Source: Myroides marinus
GTDB lineage: Bacteria; Bacteroidota; Bacteroidia; Flavobacteriales; Flavobacteriaceae
NCBI RefSeq assembly: GCF_900109075.1
Contig: NZ_FNYS01000002.1
Location: forward strand, 124,001-188,000
Length of the DNA stretch: 64,000 nt
Direction of reading: 5' to 3'
Below, piece after piece: positions 8,745-17,815 of this stretch. Position numbers and translations under genes: made by a program. Below the pieces are notes generated by a model. It saw only the letters and a program-made list of their open reading frames with translations. It ran no database searches and was not told the origin of the DNA. How positions within the stretch are numbered: position 1 is the first letter of the stretch; the number at the start of each line of letters is the position of its first letter.

Positions 8745-10634
8745 ATGGATACAAACGTAATTTTACTTTTATTATTGACTCCTTTATTAGGGTCTCTAAT
8801 TAATCTTTTCTTTGGAAAGAAGCTAGGTAATAGTGCTGGAATGATAGCTACCCTTGCAGTTTTAATTTCATTCATTATTACAATCATTGCATTTGTACAA
8901 GTAACAAGTACAAATGAACCAATACAAGCTAATCTATTCAATTGGATATCAACTGCAAGGTTTGACATCTCTTTTGGATTCTTACTTGATCAACTTTCAT
9001 TATTATGGTTATTATTCGTAACAGGTATTGGTACACTGATACACTGGTACTCTACTAGCTATATGAAAGGTGATGAGAACTATGCTAAGTTCTTTGGATA
9101 CCTTAACTTGTTTATCTTCTTTATGGTAGTTCTAGTTACAGGTAGCAACTTACTTATCACATTCATCGGATGGGAAGGTGTTGGACTATGTTCATACTTA
9201 CTTATCGGATTCTGGCATAAGAACCAATCTTATAACGATGCAGCTAAGAAAGCATTCATTATGAACCGTATAGGAGACTTAGGTTTCTTAGTAGGGGTAT
9301 TTATATTAGCTTTCTTATTCCAGTCATTAGATTATATGACTATTAAAGAAGCTATCTTAAGTGGTACTAATCACCAAGTAAATACTTGGGTTGGATATGC
9401 TGCACTAGCTTTATTTATCGGAGCTGTTGGTAAGAGTGCACAGATACCATTATACACATGGTTACCTGATGCGATGGCAGGACCAACTCCTGTATCTGCA
9501 TTAATCCACGCTGCAACAATGGTAACAGCTGGTATATTCTTAATTACTAGATTAAACTTCGTATTTGACCTTGCACCACAAGTGCAAAATATAATTGCTA
9601 TCGTAGGTGCTTTCACTGCTCTATTCGCTGCAACTATTGGTCTAGTACAAAACGATATCAAAAAAGTATTAGCTTACTCTACAGTATCTCAATTGGGATT
9701 AATGTTTATGGCTATTGGTTTTGGCGCATACGAGATTGCAGTATTCCACGTGATTACACATGCTTTCTTTAAAGCTTGTTTATTCCTTGGATCTGGATCT
9801 GTTATTCACGCTATGGGTGGAGAACAAGACATGCGTAAAATGGGAGGATTACAACCATTTATGAAGATAACTTACGCTACCTTCTTAATCGCTACTTTAG
9901 CAATCTCAGGATTCCCTTTAATGTCAGGTTTCTTCTCTAAAGACGAGATCTTATTAACAGCTTTTAATCACAATATCGTTCTTTACGCTATTGGTTCATT
10001 AGCTTCTGTTATGACTGCATTCTATATGTTCAGATTATTCTTCTTAACATTCAAAAAAGGATTCAGAGGAACTCAAGAACAAAAGAACCATTTACACGAG
10101 AGTCCAGCTTCAATGACTACTCCATTAATCATCTTAGCTACACTATCTATCTTCGGTGGATTAATCAGCTTACCTAATGGTTACTCATGGTTAAACGAGT
10201 ACTTAAAACCTGTAATTGTAAACACAGTTACAGCACATGGACATGATCTAGGAGTGTTAGAATACTCTCTAATGGGAGTAGCTACTATTGGATTCTTAAT
10301 CGGTTTAGGTTTAGCATTCAATAAATATATTCAGAAAAGTGAAGTCCCTCAAGAAGACGAACAAATCGTTGGTTTCCACAAAGTACTTTACAACAAATAC
10401 TATATCGATGAAATCTATCAAAAAGCAATTGTAAATCCTATTTACAACTTAGCAACATTCTTAAGAGATGTAGTAGAAGTAGCTTTATCTGGAACTATAT
10501 TTGGTTTAGGAAAGATAGCAGACGGATTATCTCTACAAGGTAAAAAAGCACAAAACGGTAATATCGGATTGTATTTATTCGCCTTTGTATTCGGAATCTG
10601 TTTGATTTTATATTATTTATTCATTGCAAGATAA
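8745..10634 (+). CDS. nuoL: NADH-quinone oxidoreductase subunit L
   Basis: This 629-residue antiporter-like subunit is the distal proton channel of complex I. The conserved GWEGVGLCSYLLIGFW near residues 140-155 supplies the key Glu. The region PLYTWLPDAMAGPTPVSALIHAATMVTAG carries the Lys/His channel residues, and KACLFLGSGSVIHA follows. The C-terminal part contains the long lateral helix and the final anchoring helix. Gap to nuoM is 9 bases. Length is typical. Confidence 0.98.
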   Translation: MDTNVILLLLLTPLLGSLINLFFGKKLGNSAGMIATLAVLISFIITIIAFVQVTSTNEPIQANLFNWISTARFDISFGFLLDQLSLLWLLFVTGIGTLIHWYSTSYMKGDENYAKFFGYLNLFIFFMVVLVTGSNLLITFIGWEGVGLCSYLLIGFWHKNQSYNDAAKKAFIMNRIGDLGFLVGVFILAFLFQSLDYMTIKEAILSGTNHQVNTWVGYAALALFIGAVGKSAQIPLYTWLPDAMAGPTPVSALIHAATMVTAGIFLITRLNFVFDLAPQVQNIIAIVGAFTALFAATIGLVQNDIKKVLAYSTVSQLGLMFMAIGFGAYEIAVFHVITHAFFKACLFLGSGSVIHAMGGEQDMRKMGGLQPFMKITYATFLIATLAISGFPLMSGFFSKDEILLTAFNHNIVLYAIGSLASVMTAFYMFRLFFLTFKKGFRGTQEQKNHLHESPASMTTPLIILATLSIFGGLISLPNGYSWLNEYLKPVIVNTVTAHGHDLGVLEYSLMGVATIGFLIGLGLAFNKYIQKSEVPQEDEQIVGFHKVLYNKYYIDEIYQKAIVNPIYNLATFLRDVVEVALSGTIFGLGKIADGLSLQGKKAQNGNIGLYLFAFVFGICLILYYLFIAR

Positions 10635-10643
10635 CTTAGAGAG

Positions 10644-12077
10644 ATGAACGTAACTATATTATTATTAACGTTATTAGTCGGAGCTATAGCAACTTATTTC
10701 GTAGGTAAACAATCTGCTGCTAAAGTAGCTTTGCTATTTGGACTAGTTGCTTTTGTAGAAACTTTAGTTCTAATCTGTTCACATACTTCTGGAGTTGACA
10801 CAGGATATGTAACGCAATGGATGACTAACCCTAATATCCACATCGCCTTTAGAGCAGATGGATTAGGATTAGCTTTAGTTTTACTAACGACAGCATTAAC
10901 TCCAGTGATTATATTATCATCACTAGGAGATCACATAGAGAAATCTAATACATTCTATGCACTAGTAATGTTTATGTCATTTGCTATGACAGGAACATTC
11001 TTAGCATCAGACGGATTCTTATACTACATCTTCTGGGAGTTATCATTACTACCTATTTACTTCATTGCATTACTATGGGGGAATGATACTTTCGAAGCAC
11101 GTAAAAAAGCAATCTTCAAGTTCTTTATCTACACATTTGCAGGTTCATTATTCATGTTAGTTGGGTTTATTTACCTATACCAACGTGCAGGAAGCTTTAT
11201 GCTATTAGACCTTTATAATGTACAATTAACAGCTACAGAACAGTATTGGATATTCTTAGCATTCTTTATTGCTTATGCAATTAAGATTCCAGTATTCCCA
11301 TTCCACACATGGCAGGCATCTACATACGAGAAAGCTCCTACAGTAGGTACTATGTTATTAGCAGGGATTATGCTTAAGATGGGATTATACTCTATCATCC
11401 GTTGGCAATTACCTATTTCACCTATCGCGGCTAAACAAGTAATGCCTACTATCTTAGTGTTGTGTATTATCGGAGTAGTTTATGGATCTATCGTAGCTTT
11501 AAAACAATCGAATATCAAAAGATTCTTTGCTTATTCGTCATTAGCTCACGTTGGACTTATTGCTGCTGGTGCATATTCATTAACACTAGACGGATTAAGA
11601 GGAGCAGTATTACAGATGATCGCTCACGGATTTGTGATCGTAGGATTATTCTTCGTAGCAGAAATGATCTATAAACGTTACCAAACAAGAATGATTGGTG
11701 AAATGGGAGGTATTAGACAACAAGCTCCTAAATTTGCCTCATTATTTATGATATTAATGTTTGCTTCGATTGGATTACCAGGTACATTCAGTTTCATCGG
11801 AGAGTTCAACTTACTTTTCGGTTTATCACAAGTTAATATTTGGTATGCAGTAGTAGGAGGTTCTTCTATCATCCTAGGAGCGTTCTACATGCTTAGAATG
11901 TTCCAAAAATCAATGTTAGGAGAGACTAATGCAAAACCATTTGCAGATGTAACTACTAAAGAAGCGGTAGTATTAGGTGTATTAGTAGTAGCTGTAATAT
12001 TCTTCGGTATATTCCCACAGCCACTATCTGACTTAATCACACCTAGTTTGACTGAAATAATATCTTATATTAAGTAA
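10644..12077 (+). CDS. nuoM: NADH-quinone oxidoreductase subunit M
   Basis: This 477-residue antiporter-like subunit is the middle proton channel. FWELSLLPIYFIALLWG near residues 132-148 carries the conserved Glu, and FPFHTWQASTYEKAPTVGTMLLAG the Pro-His-Trp motif with a channel Lys nearby. RFFAYSSLAHVGLI is the second family signature. About fourteen helices are expected. It is followed by a 52-base gap before nuoN, the longest inside the operon, in which I see no promoter or terminator. Confidence 0.97.
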   Translation: MNVTILLLTLLVGAIATYFVGKQSAAKVALLFGLVAFVETLVLICSHTSGVDTGYVTQWMTNPNIHIAFRADGLGLALVLLTTALTPVIILSSLGDHIEKSNTFYALVMFMSFAMTGTFLASDGFLYYIFWELSLLPIYFIALLWGNDTFEARKKAIFKFFIYTFAGSLFMLVGFIYLYQRAGSFMLLDLYNVQLTATEQYWIFLAFFIAYAIKIPVFPFHTWQASTYEKAPTVGTMLLAGIMLKMGLYSIIRWQLPISPIAAKQVMPTILVLCIIGVVYGSIVALKQSNIKRFFAYSSLAHVGLIAAGAYSLTLDGLRGAVLQMIAHGFVIVGLFFVAEMIYKRYQTRMIGEMGGIRQQAPKFASLFMILMFASIGLPGTFSFIGEFNLLFGLSQVNIWYAVVGGSSIILGAFYMLRMFQKSMLGETNAKPFADVTTKEAVVLGVLVVAVIFFGIFPQPLSDLITPSLTEIISYIK

Positions 12078-12129
12078 TAAATAGTAAGGAGTCAGTATAA
12101 CTGATGAATTTAATTCCAAAATAGAACAA

Positions 12130-13503
12130 ATGAATACATTAATAGCAATTGGAGTATTAGCGGTTTTAGTACTTGTACTAGAGATCATCAATTTGCGCAA
12201 AGTAGTCATCCCTGCGACACTTCTAGGTCTACTAGGTATCTTAGGGTATACTGTATGTAATATTGATGTGACACAAGCGTATTATAACAATATGTTTGTG
12301 AGTACTAACTTTTCTAACGCATTTTCATCTTTATTTATCGCCTTAACTATTTTCTTAGTAGCATTAAGTAAAGATTTTTATAAAACAGAATTATCAAAAA
12401 TATCAGACTACATCTCATTAAAGTTATTCTTATTAATGGGAGCTATGTGTATGGTTGCCTTTGGTAATATGGCTATGTTCTTCTTAGGACTTGAGATCTT
12501 ATCTATCACATTATACATCCTATGTGGTACAGATCGCAAAAACATTAAGAGTAACGAATCAGCTATGAAGTACTTCCTTTTAGGATCATTCGCTTCAGGA
12601 GTAGTATTATTTGGTATCGCTCTAGTATATGGTGCTACAGGGTCTTTTGACATCGTAACGATTAAAAACTTAGCCTTCTCTACAGCTATGCCAGTATGGT
12701 ATGCTTTAGGAGTAGCTATGATCATCATCGGTATGTTGTTTAAAGTAGCAGCTGTACCATTCCACTTCTGGGCACCAGACGTATACCAAGGGGCTCCTAG
12801 CTTAACTACGGCACTAATGAGCACATTAGTAAAAGTAGCAGCAGTGGCAACGCTATACAGAATGAGCAAATACCTATTCGGAGGACTATCTACAGACATC
12901 ATTAATGTTATCGTAGTTATCGCTATACTTACGATGACAGTAGGTAATATCATGGCTATTCGCCAAGACAACATGAAGCGTCTATTAGCATACTCTGGTA
13001 TATCTCATGCTGGGTTTATGATGATGGCACTTACAGCGTTAAGCACTGCAGATGCTAACCTATTCTACTACGCATCAGCATATGCTGTAGCAGGTATCGC
13101 AGCATTTACAGTATTAATCGCAGTAACTAAAAACAAGGATAACGAACAAATCTCTAATTTCAACGGATTAGCTAAGAAAAACCCACTACTAGCAGTAATA
13201 CTATCTATAGCATTACTATCTATGGGAGGTATACCTATCTTCGCAGGATTCTTTGGTAAGTTCTTCTTGTTCTCACAAGCAATTAACAACGGGTTTATAA
13301 CACTAGTTATCTTCGGGGTGATTAACTCATTCATAAGTATCTATTACTACCTTAAAGTGATCGTAGCGATGTACTCTTCTACAGAAGAAGAAACTGCTAC
13401 TATCGAAGTACCACTAGCGTATAAAGTAGTAGGTGTTGCAGCTATCGCAATCAACATTATCATTGGACTTTGTCCGTCGATCTTGTTAAACCTTATTCCA
13501 TAA
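12130..13503 (+). CDS. nuoN: NADH-quinone oxidoreductase subunit N
   Basis: This 457-residue antiporter-like subunit is the proximal proton channel and the last gene of the operon. The signature FFLGLEILSITLYILCG near residues 118-134 carries the conserved Glu. VPFHFWAPDVYQGAPSLTTA and RLLAYSGISHAGFMMMAL are both family motifs. A strong terminator follows about 30 bases after the stop, so nuoA-N forms a complete 14-subunit transcription unit. Confidence 0.97.
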   Translation: MNTLIAIGVLAVLVLVLEIINLRKVVIPATLLGLLGILGYTVCNIDVTQAYYNNMFVSTNFSNAFSSLFIALTIFLVALSKDFYKTELSKISDYISLKLFLLMGAMCMVAFGNMAMFFLGLEILSITLYILCGTDRKNIKSNESAMKYFLLGSFASGVVLFGIALVYGATGSFDIVTIKNLAFSTAMPVWYALGVAMIIIGMLFKVAAVPFHFWAPDVYQGAPSLTTALMSTLVKVAAVATLYRMSKYLFGGLSTDIINVIVVIAILTMTVGNIMAIRQDNMKRLLAYSGISHAGFMMMALTALSTADANLFYYASAYAVAGIAAFTVLIAVTKNKDNEQISNFNGLAKKNPLLAVILSIALLSMGGIPIFAGFFGKFFLFSQAINNGFITLVIFGVINSFISIYYYLKVIVAMYSSTEEETATIEVPLAYKVVGVAAIAINIIIGLCPSILLNLIP

Positions 13504-13534
13504 GAACAAATAAATAACAACTCGATAGATTACG

Positions 13535-13576
13535 AATAGGAGAGCATTTAACTTTAAATGCTCTCCTATTTTTTTA
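13535..13576 (+). terminator. terminator of the nuo operon
   Basis: A long inverted repeat, AATAGGAGAGCATTTA against AAATGCTCTCCTATT, is followed by a T-run. It ends the nuoA-N operon. Confidence 0.92.
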
Positions 13577-13978
13577 TACCTATACCTTATCCCCTCTCAG
13601 TCCTTTTACTGAGCAATACTTTATTCTCAAATTATGCACTCTCTTAATGACTAAAAAACAACATTTTAGTACTAAAAATCTAAATTGCATAAAAGTGATA
13701 TAAACTCAAAAATCACAATATCCTCACTACCCTAAATCCATAAAACACACTCAACACAATCCATCAATTACAAAACCTGAACTATTAGAATAGAAGATTA
13801 GTTTAATCTTACTACAAAAGTTAAAAAGTCAACCTTAAAAAACCAGATAACTTACTATAAACACCTCATCAACAAAAACACAACACACTAATAAACAACA
13901 AAATACAAACAAAACCTCTGAAAATTCAGTTTCCTAAATACTCATTAACTTCAACACTTAATTGTAATTACTTTTTAT
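13577..13978 (+). other. non-coding, G-poor gap between nuoN and the kinase gene
   Basis: Four hundred bases contain no credible reading frame. The plus strand is rich in A and C and strikingly poor in G; by hand count about 3 G occur in the last 118 bases. No clear promoter is recognised; the T-rich block just before the ATG at 13979 lies too close to serve as a standard promoter. If transcribed it would give a long, poorly structured leader. Confidence 0.5.
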
Positions 13979-14764
13979 ATGAAGAAGTTGAAAGTAAATG
14001 CAATAATACATCCTCAATTCAAAAATAAACAACAAGAACTAACTAACATTATTCAAGCCTATGATGCACTAACTACTTATATCGCCAAAGGAACTCGAAA
14101 TACCATAAAGCTTGCAACTCTGTCTGACGGTACTCAAATAGCAATCAAGTCCTTTAAACGACCTAATTTTATTAATCGCTATGTCTACACATTTCTGCGA
14201 AAGCCGAAAGGACTCAGGTCATACGAACACGCAGACCAATTAGATCAATTAGGTATCAAGACACCTAAAGGTATAGCCTACTTCGAATACAGTAGCAACG
14301 GAGCCCTTATAGACTCATATTACATATCAGAATACATACAGGCAGATATTACCTATAGAGATATAGACGAACATCAGGATTGTCCTCAGAGAGAACTAGT
14401 TTTACAGAAATTTGTTGAATTCACTTTTAAACTACATGAGAAAGGAATCAACTTCTTAGACCACTCTCCAGGAAACACCCTGATCAAAGCTAAAGACAAT
14501 GGTGAATTTGACTTCTATCTAGTAGACATTAACCGAATGAAGTTTAACCAAGAGATGAGTTTTTCTAACCGAATGAAAAACTTATCACACCTGACTACTA
14601 ACATTCACGATATCGAGAAGATGGCCACGCACTATGCGCTACTTATCGGTAAGAGTTCTAGAGATGTCTTTATCAAACTATGGTTAGAAACCATCAAGTT
14701 TCAATATCGATTCTACAAGAAAAAAGCGATAAAAAACAAAGTAAAGAAGATGTATTATCAATAG
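13979..14764 (+). CDS. lipopolysaccharide kinase-like (Kdo/WaaP family) protein
   Basis: This 261-residue protein has a eukaryotic-like kinase fold of the Kdo/WaaP/InaA group, whose members phosphorylate sugars of the lipid A-core. A candidate ATP-binding Lys is Lys57 in IAIKSF. LDHSPGNTLI (residues 160-169) supplies the catalytic Asp161 and Asn166, and VDINRMKF near residue 182 supplies the metal-binding Asp. The C terminus is strongly basic, fitting a membrane-surface enzyme. It stands alone, with a long non-coding leader and its own terminator. The exact sugar substrate cannot be inferred. Confidence 0.8.
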   Translation: MKKLKVNAIIHPQFKNKQQELTNIIQAYDALTTYIAKGTRNTIKLATLSDGTQIAIKSFKRPNFINRYVYTFLRKPKGLRSYEHADQLDQLGIKTPKGIAYFEYSSNGALIDSYYISEYIQADITYRDIDEHQDCPQRELVLQKFVEFTFKLHEKGINFLDHSPGNTLIKAKDNGEFDFYLVDINRMKFNQEMSFSNRMKNLSHLTTNIHDIEKMATHYALLIGKSSRDVFIKLWLETIKFQYRFYKKKAIKNKVKKMYYQ

Positions 14765-14770
14765 CATTTG

Positions 14771-14799
14771 AACAGCTCTGCTAGCAGAGCTGTTTTTTT
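14771..14799 (+). terminator. terminator of the LPS-kinase-like gene
   Basis: A perfect palindrome (12-base arms, AACAGCTCTGCT and its complement) is followed by seven T. It begins 6 bases after the stop codon. Confidence 0.9.
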
Positions 14800-14816
14800 G
14801 TTTCATTGCCCACTTT

Positions 14817-15018
14817 TGACCTCATTTGGAGTTTATGGCTAATAAATCCTTTTTTGGCCATTTATGAAGCAACACAAAACAAACAACATACTATATATCA
14901 ACAATTTACATAAATTAAATTCCATATTGTTTGGATACTGTTCGGTAATTCCTAGTATTTACTTGGGATGAGCACCCGTTTTCAAAATCATACCAAACTC
15001 GTACCCAAACCATCTCCT
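14817..15018 (+). repeat. 202-bp dispersed intergenic repeat, copy A
   Basis: This block matches the reverse complement of 41544-41745 over exactly 202 bases without net gaps. The left end TGACCTCATTTGGAG is identical in both copies, and a central TTTTTGrCCATTT aligns at the same offset. The last 82 bases before the end block agree at about 70 positions by hand count (about 85 per cent); a terminal ATCTCCT is shared. The middle 70 bases are poorly conserved but of equal length. No terminal inverted repeats and no reading frame are evident. Function unknown. Confidence 0.8.
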
Positions 15019-15192
15019 ATCCACTACACTTCCAAACCTCATCACAATAACGAGCTAAAAAGGATACTTTTTGACTAAACATCCAAATATTTTCAATGAA
15101 TAAACAACATTGTCAATATTTATCACGTTATTTAACATCAAACAAGATTTTCGTATCTTAGTGATGTCAAATTTATATAAGAATTACTCTTT

Positions 15193-16158
15193 ATGTCAGA
15201 TAATACTCAGAGACCATTGGTTGTATGTTTTGGTGAAATACTTTGGGACATCTTCCCTACTTACAAAAAGATTGGTGGAGCCCCACTTAACGTAGCATAT
15301 CATTTACATAAGATGAATATAGACTCTCATATCATTACTAAACTAGGAAATGATGATGGGGGACAAAAAATCTTATCTAGACTTAAAGAAGTAGACGCCT
15401 GTACAAAATATATTCAAGTAGACCCAGCTCAAAAAACAGGTACTGTATTCGCTACATTTGATGATAAAAATGAAGCTAGTTATGAATTTTTAAAGAATAG
15501 TGCCTGGGACTTCATCGATTTTAAACAAGAAGACTATGACCTAGTCGCTCAGTCTGACGCATTCGTATTCGGTACATTAGCCAGTAGAACGGCTCATACA
15601 CGAGAGACTCTGCACAAGCTACTAGATGCAGCTAAGTATAAGGTATATGATGTCAACTTTAGACCGCCTCACTACGATCTAGATGCAGTAATAGAGCTAA
15701 TGCATAAAGCAGATTTATTAAAGATGAACAAGTTTGAGTTAAAAGAAGTTTTGACTCATTTAGAACAACCGTATACAACAGAAGAAGAAGCTATCAAGTT
15801 TGCTCAGAAGCACTTTAACTGTGATGAGATTATCGTATCTAAAGGTGATAAAGGAGGAATGTATCTCAATAAAGAGATGCTGTATAGCTTTCCAGCAGTA
15901 GACATAGTGATTAGAGATACAGTAGGTAGCGGTGATTCCTTCTTAGCAGGATTCCTAGCTGCTAAGTTACGAGGAGATGATCCTATAAGAGTGATTAAGA
16001 GAGCCGCTTCACTAGGAGCCTTTGTCACTTCACATACAGGTGCAAATCCAGAATATGAAACAGAAGATTTTGAGTTATTTTACCAAGATACTATTTTCAA
16101 AGACGAACTAATTACGTGCAAAAACATATTAGAAGAGGCTAAAAACCCAGTAAAATAG
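15193..16158 (+). CDS. PfkB-family carbohydrate kinase (fructokinase-like)
   Basis: This 321-residue protein belongs to the ribokinase/PfkB family, which phosphorylates sugars or nucleosides with ATP. The N-terminal glycine pair in KIGGAPLNVAYHL (residues 26-38) and the C-terminal signature DTVGSGDSFLAGF, with catalytic Asp248, are both intact. The opening VVCFGEILWDIFP is typical of bacterial fructokinases, so fructose is the best guess for substrate. The start ATG at 15193 is preceded by an AT-rich leader with TATCTTAG near 15154 as a weak -7 candidate. It is separated from the trp operon by the trp leader. Confidence 0.87.
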   Translation: MSDNTQRPLVVCFGEILWDIFPTYKKIGGAPLNVAYHLHKMNIDSHIITKLGNDDGGQKILSRLKEVDACTKYIQVDPAQKTGTVFATFDDKNEASYEFLKNSAWDFIDFKQEDYDLVAQSDAFVFGTLASRTAHTRETLHKLLDAAKYKVYDVNFRPPHYDLDAVIELMHKADLLKMNKFELKEVLTHLEQPYTTEEEAIKFAQKHFNCDEIIVSKGDKGGMYLNKEMLYSFPAVDIVIRDTVGSGDSFLAGFLAAKLRGDDPIRVIKRAASLGAFVTSHTGANPEYETEDFELFYQDTIFKDELITCKNILEEAKNPVK

Positions 16159-16189
16159 GGAAAAATGCACTTTTTTTAAAAAAATGTCA

Positions 16190-16216
16190 TTGATATTAAA
16201 AAAAATTATAATTTAG
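16190..16216 (+). promoter_or_regulatory. candidate promoter of the trp operon
   Basis: TTG (16190-16192), a 16-base spacer and TAATTTAG (16209-16216, 7 of 8 to TAnnTTTG) lie about 23 bases before the trp leader peptide start. The spacing is at the short end and the -7 box is imperfect, so this is a plausible but unproven promoter. Confidence 0.5.
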
Positions 16217-16238
16217 CACTCATAACAAGAAACAAAAA

Positions 16239-16337
16239 ATGAATACACAATTCTTAAATACTAATTGGTGGTGGCTAGCTAAATCCTATCAGGGTTCGGT
16301 TGGACGTACTTTGTATTTAAGTTGTGATATATTATAG
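16239..16337 (+). CDS. trpL: trp operon leader peptide with three consecutive Trp codons
   Basis: A 32-codon ORF starts at ATG 16239 and ends at TAG 16337. Codons 10-12 (16266-16274) are TGG TGG TGG, in the context NTNWWWLAK. Three adjacent Trp codons in a short ORF directly upstream of trpE, followed by a terminator hairpin, is the classical arrangement for ribosome-mediated transcription attenuation. The peptide itself probably has no function; the stalled or moving ribosome is the sensor. The start is preceded by an A-rich stretch, as usual for translation initiation in this group. Confidence 0.88.
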   Translation: MNTQFLNTNWWWLAKSYQGSVGRTLYLSCDIL

Positions 16338-16394
16338 ATAGATTATATAACAATTATATATACGAGAAGCCTGCTAGGAACCCCTAGCAGGCTT
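16285..16394 (+). promoter_or_regulatory. trp attenuator: antiterminator and terminator segments
   Basis: Segment CCTATCAGG at 16285-16293 lies 10 bases after the third Trp codon. It can pair with CCTGCTAGG at 16370-16378 with a single mismatch. The latter is the 5' arm of the terminator hairpin, so the two structures exclude each other. Inference: when charged tRNA-Trp is scarce the ribosome stalls at the TGG triplet, leaving the first segment free to form the antiterminator; otherwise the ribosome covers it and the terminator forms. Confidence 0.8.
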
Positions 16395-16399
16395 TTTTT
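16367..16399 (+). terminator. trp leader terminator (attenuator hairpin)
   Basis: AAGCCTGCTAGG and CCTAGCAGGCTT form a perfect 12-bp stem with a 4-base loop and are followed by a T-run. It begins 29 bases after the leader-peptide stop and ends about 28 bases before trpE. Confidence 0.93.
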
Positions 16400-16426
16400 A
16401 TGCACTAAACTCAAAGAAAATTAAAG

Positions 16427-17812
16427 ATGAAACTTCACATTAATCACAAAAAAATACTAGGAGACCTTTACACTCCTATCGAGATTTACCTAAAGCTTAG
16501 AGACAAATTTTCTAACAGCTTCTTATTAGAGAACTCTAGTAACCACTCTAGAGAAAACAGCTGTTCCTACATCTGCTTTGAGCCGATCATGTCTTACATC
16601 GTAGACGCTAAGCACACTACAGTACAGACATTAGAGCAGACTACGACTTACCCTACTGCAGATATAGATGTACTGGAGCAGCTACAAGCCTTTATCAAAG
16701 GGATAGATGTAGAAAACATCACAGTGTATGAGCAGCTAAAGGCAGGTATATATGGGTATACGAGCTATGATAGCATACCGCTAGTACACGACATACAGTT
16801 TAAACCTGCTGATACGACTTTACCACTTATGCAGTATCACTTCTTTAAATATGTTATTGTATATGACCACTATAAGAACGAGTTACACCTAGTAGAATAT
16901 ACTACAGCAAATGAGACTAGTCAATTAGACAAAATACACAGTTACTTAAACACAAATAGCATTACGCCATACCCGTTTAAGGCTATAGATAGCCCTAGTA
17001 CTCCTTACACAGATGACGAGTTCTTAGATATTATCAGACGAGGTAAAGAGCATTGTTTTAGAGGAGATGTATTTCAATTAGTACTCTCGCGCAAATATAA
17101 ACAAGGTTTTACAGGGGATGAGTTTAATGTTTATAGAGCACTTCGTTCTATCAATCCTTCTCCTTATCTATTCTACTTTGACTACGGTTCGTTTAAAATA
17201 TTCGGATCATCGCCAGAAGCTCAGGTTGTGGTAAAAGATAATAAAGCTTATGTCAACCCTATCGCAGGTACATTTAGAAAGACAGAAGACAAGGCACAGA
17301 ATGAGTTGCTAACACAAAAACTACTAGACGATCCTAAAGAGAATGCAGAACATGTGATGCTAGTAGACTTAGCTAGAAATGACTTAAGTATTACAGGAAA
17401 TGAAGTAACTGTAGAGCAATACAAAACTGTAGAACAGTACTCCCATGTGATACACCTAGTCTCTAAGGTGAGTGCATCTGTAGATATGGAACGCGATAGC
17501 CTTAAGGTATTCACAGATACCTTCCCTGCAGGTACATTATCAGGAGCCCCTAAACATAAAGCGATGGAGCTTATAGATAAATATGAGCCAGAAAATAGAG
17601 GATTCTATGGAGGAACAATAGGCTTTATCACCTTAGATGGAGGAATTAACCATGCCATCTTTATCCGCTCAGCACTGAGCTATCAGAATGAGATACACTA
17701 TCAGGCGGGATGTGGTATAGTGACTAAGTCAGACGATTTATCAGAATTAAAAGAAATAGAAAACAAACTAAGCGCTATCACACAAGCCATCAGTGAAGCA
17801 CAAAACATATAA
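16427..17812 (+). CDS. trpE: anthranilate synthase component I
   Basis: This 461-residue protein makes anthranilate from chorismate and ammonia or glutamine, together with TrpG. The C-terminal chorismate-binding domain shows NPSPYLFYFDYG, the segment FGSSPEAQV, NPIAGTFRKT, DLARNDL and SGAPKHKAMELID. Near the N terminus, FLLENSSNHS (about residues 32-41) corresponds to the LLES-type motif that binds feedback-inhibiting tryptophan in other TrpE proteins. It follows the attenuator directly and is separated from trpG by 3 bases. Confidence 0.96.
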   Translation: MKLHINHKKILGDLYTPIEIYLKLRDKFSNSFLLENSSNHSRENSCSYICFEPIMSYIVDAKHTTVQTLEQTTTYPTADIDVLEQLQAFIKGIDVENITVYEQLKAGIYGYTSYDSIPLVHDIQFKPADTTLPLMQYHFFKYVIVYDHYKNELHLVEYTTANETSQLDKIHSYLNTNSITPYPFKAIDSPSTPYTDDEFLDIIRRGKEHCFRGDVFQLVLSRKYKQGFTGDEFNVYRALRSINPSPYLFYFDYGSFKIFGSSPEAQVVVKDNKAYVNPIAGTFRKTEDKAQNELLTQKLLDDPKENAEHVMLVDLARNDLSITGNEVTVEQYKTVEQYSHVIHLVSKVSASVDMERDSLKVFTDTFPAGTLSGAPKHKAMELIDKYEPENRGFYGGTIGFITLDGGINHAIFIRSALSYQNEIHYQAGCGIVTKSDDLSELKEIENKLSAITQAISEAQNI

Positions 17813-17815
17813 GTT

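Noticed and set aside
12408..12974. 188-codon ORF antisense to nuoN
   Set aside because: Fully inside nuoN on the other strand, no recognisable family and no promoter.
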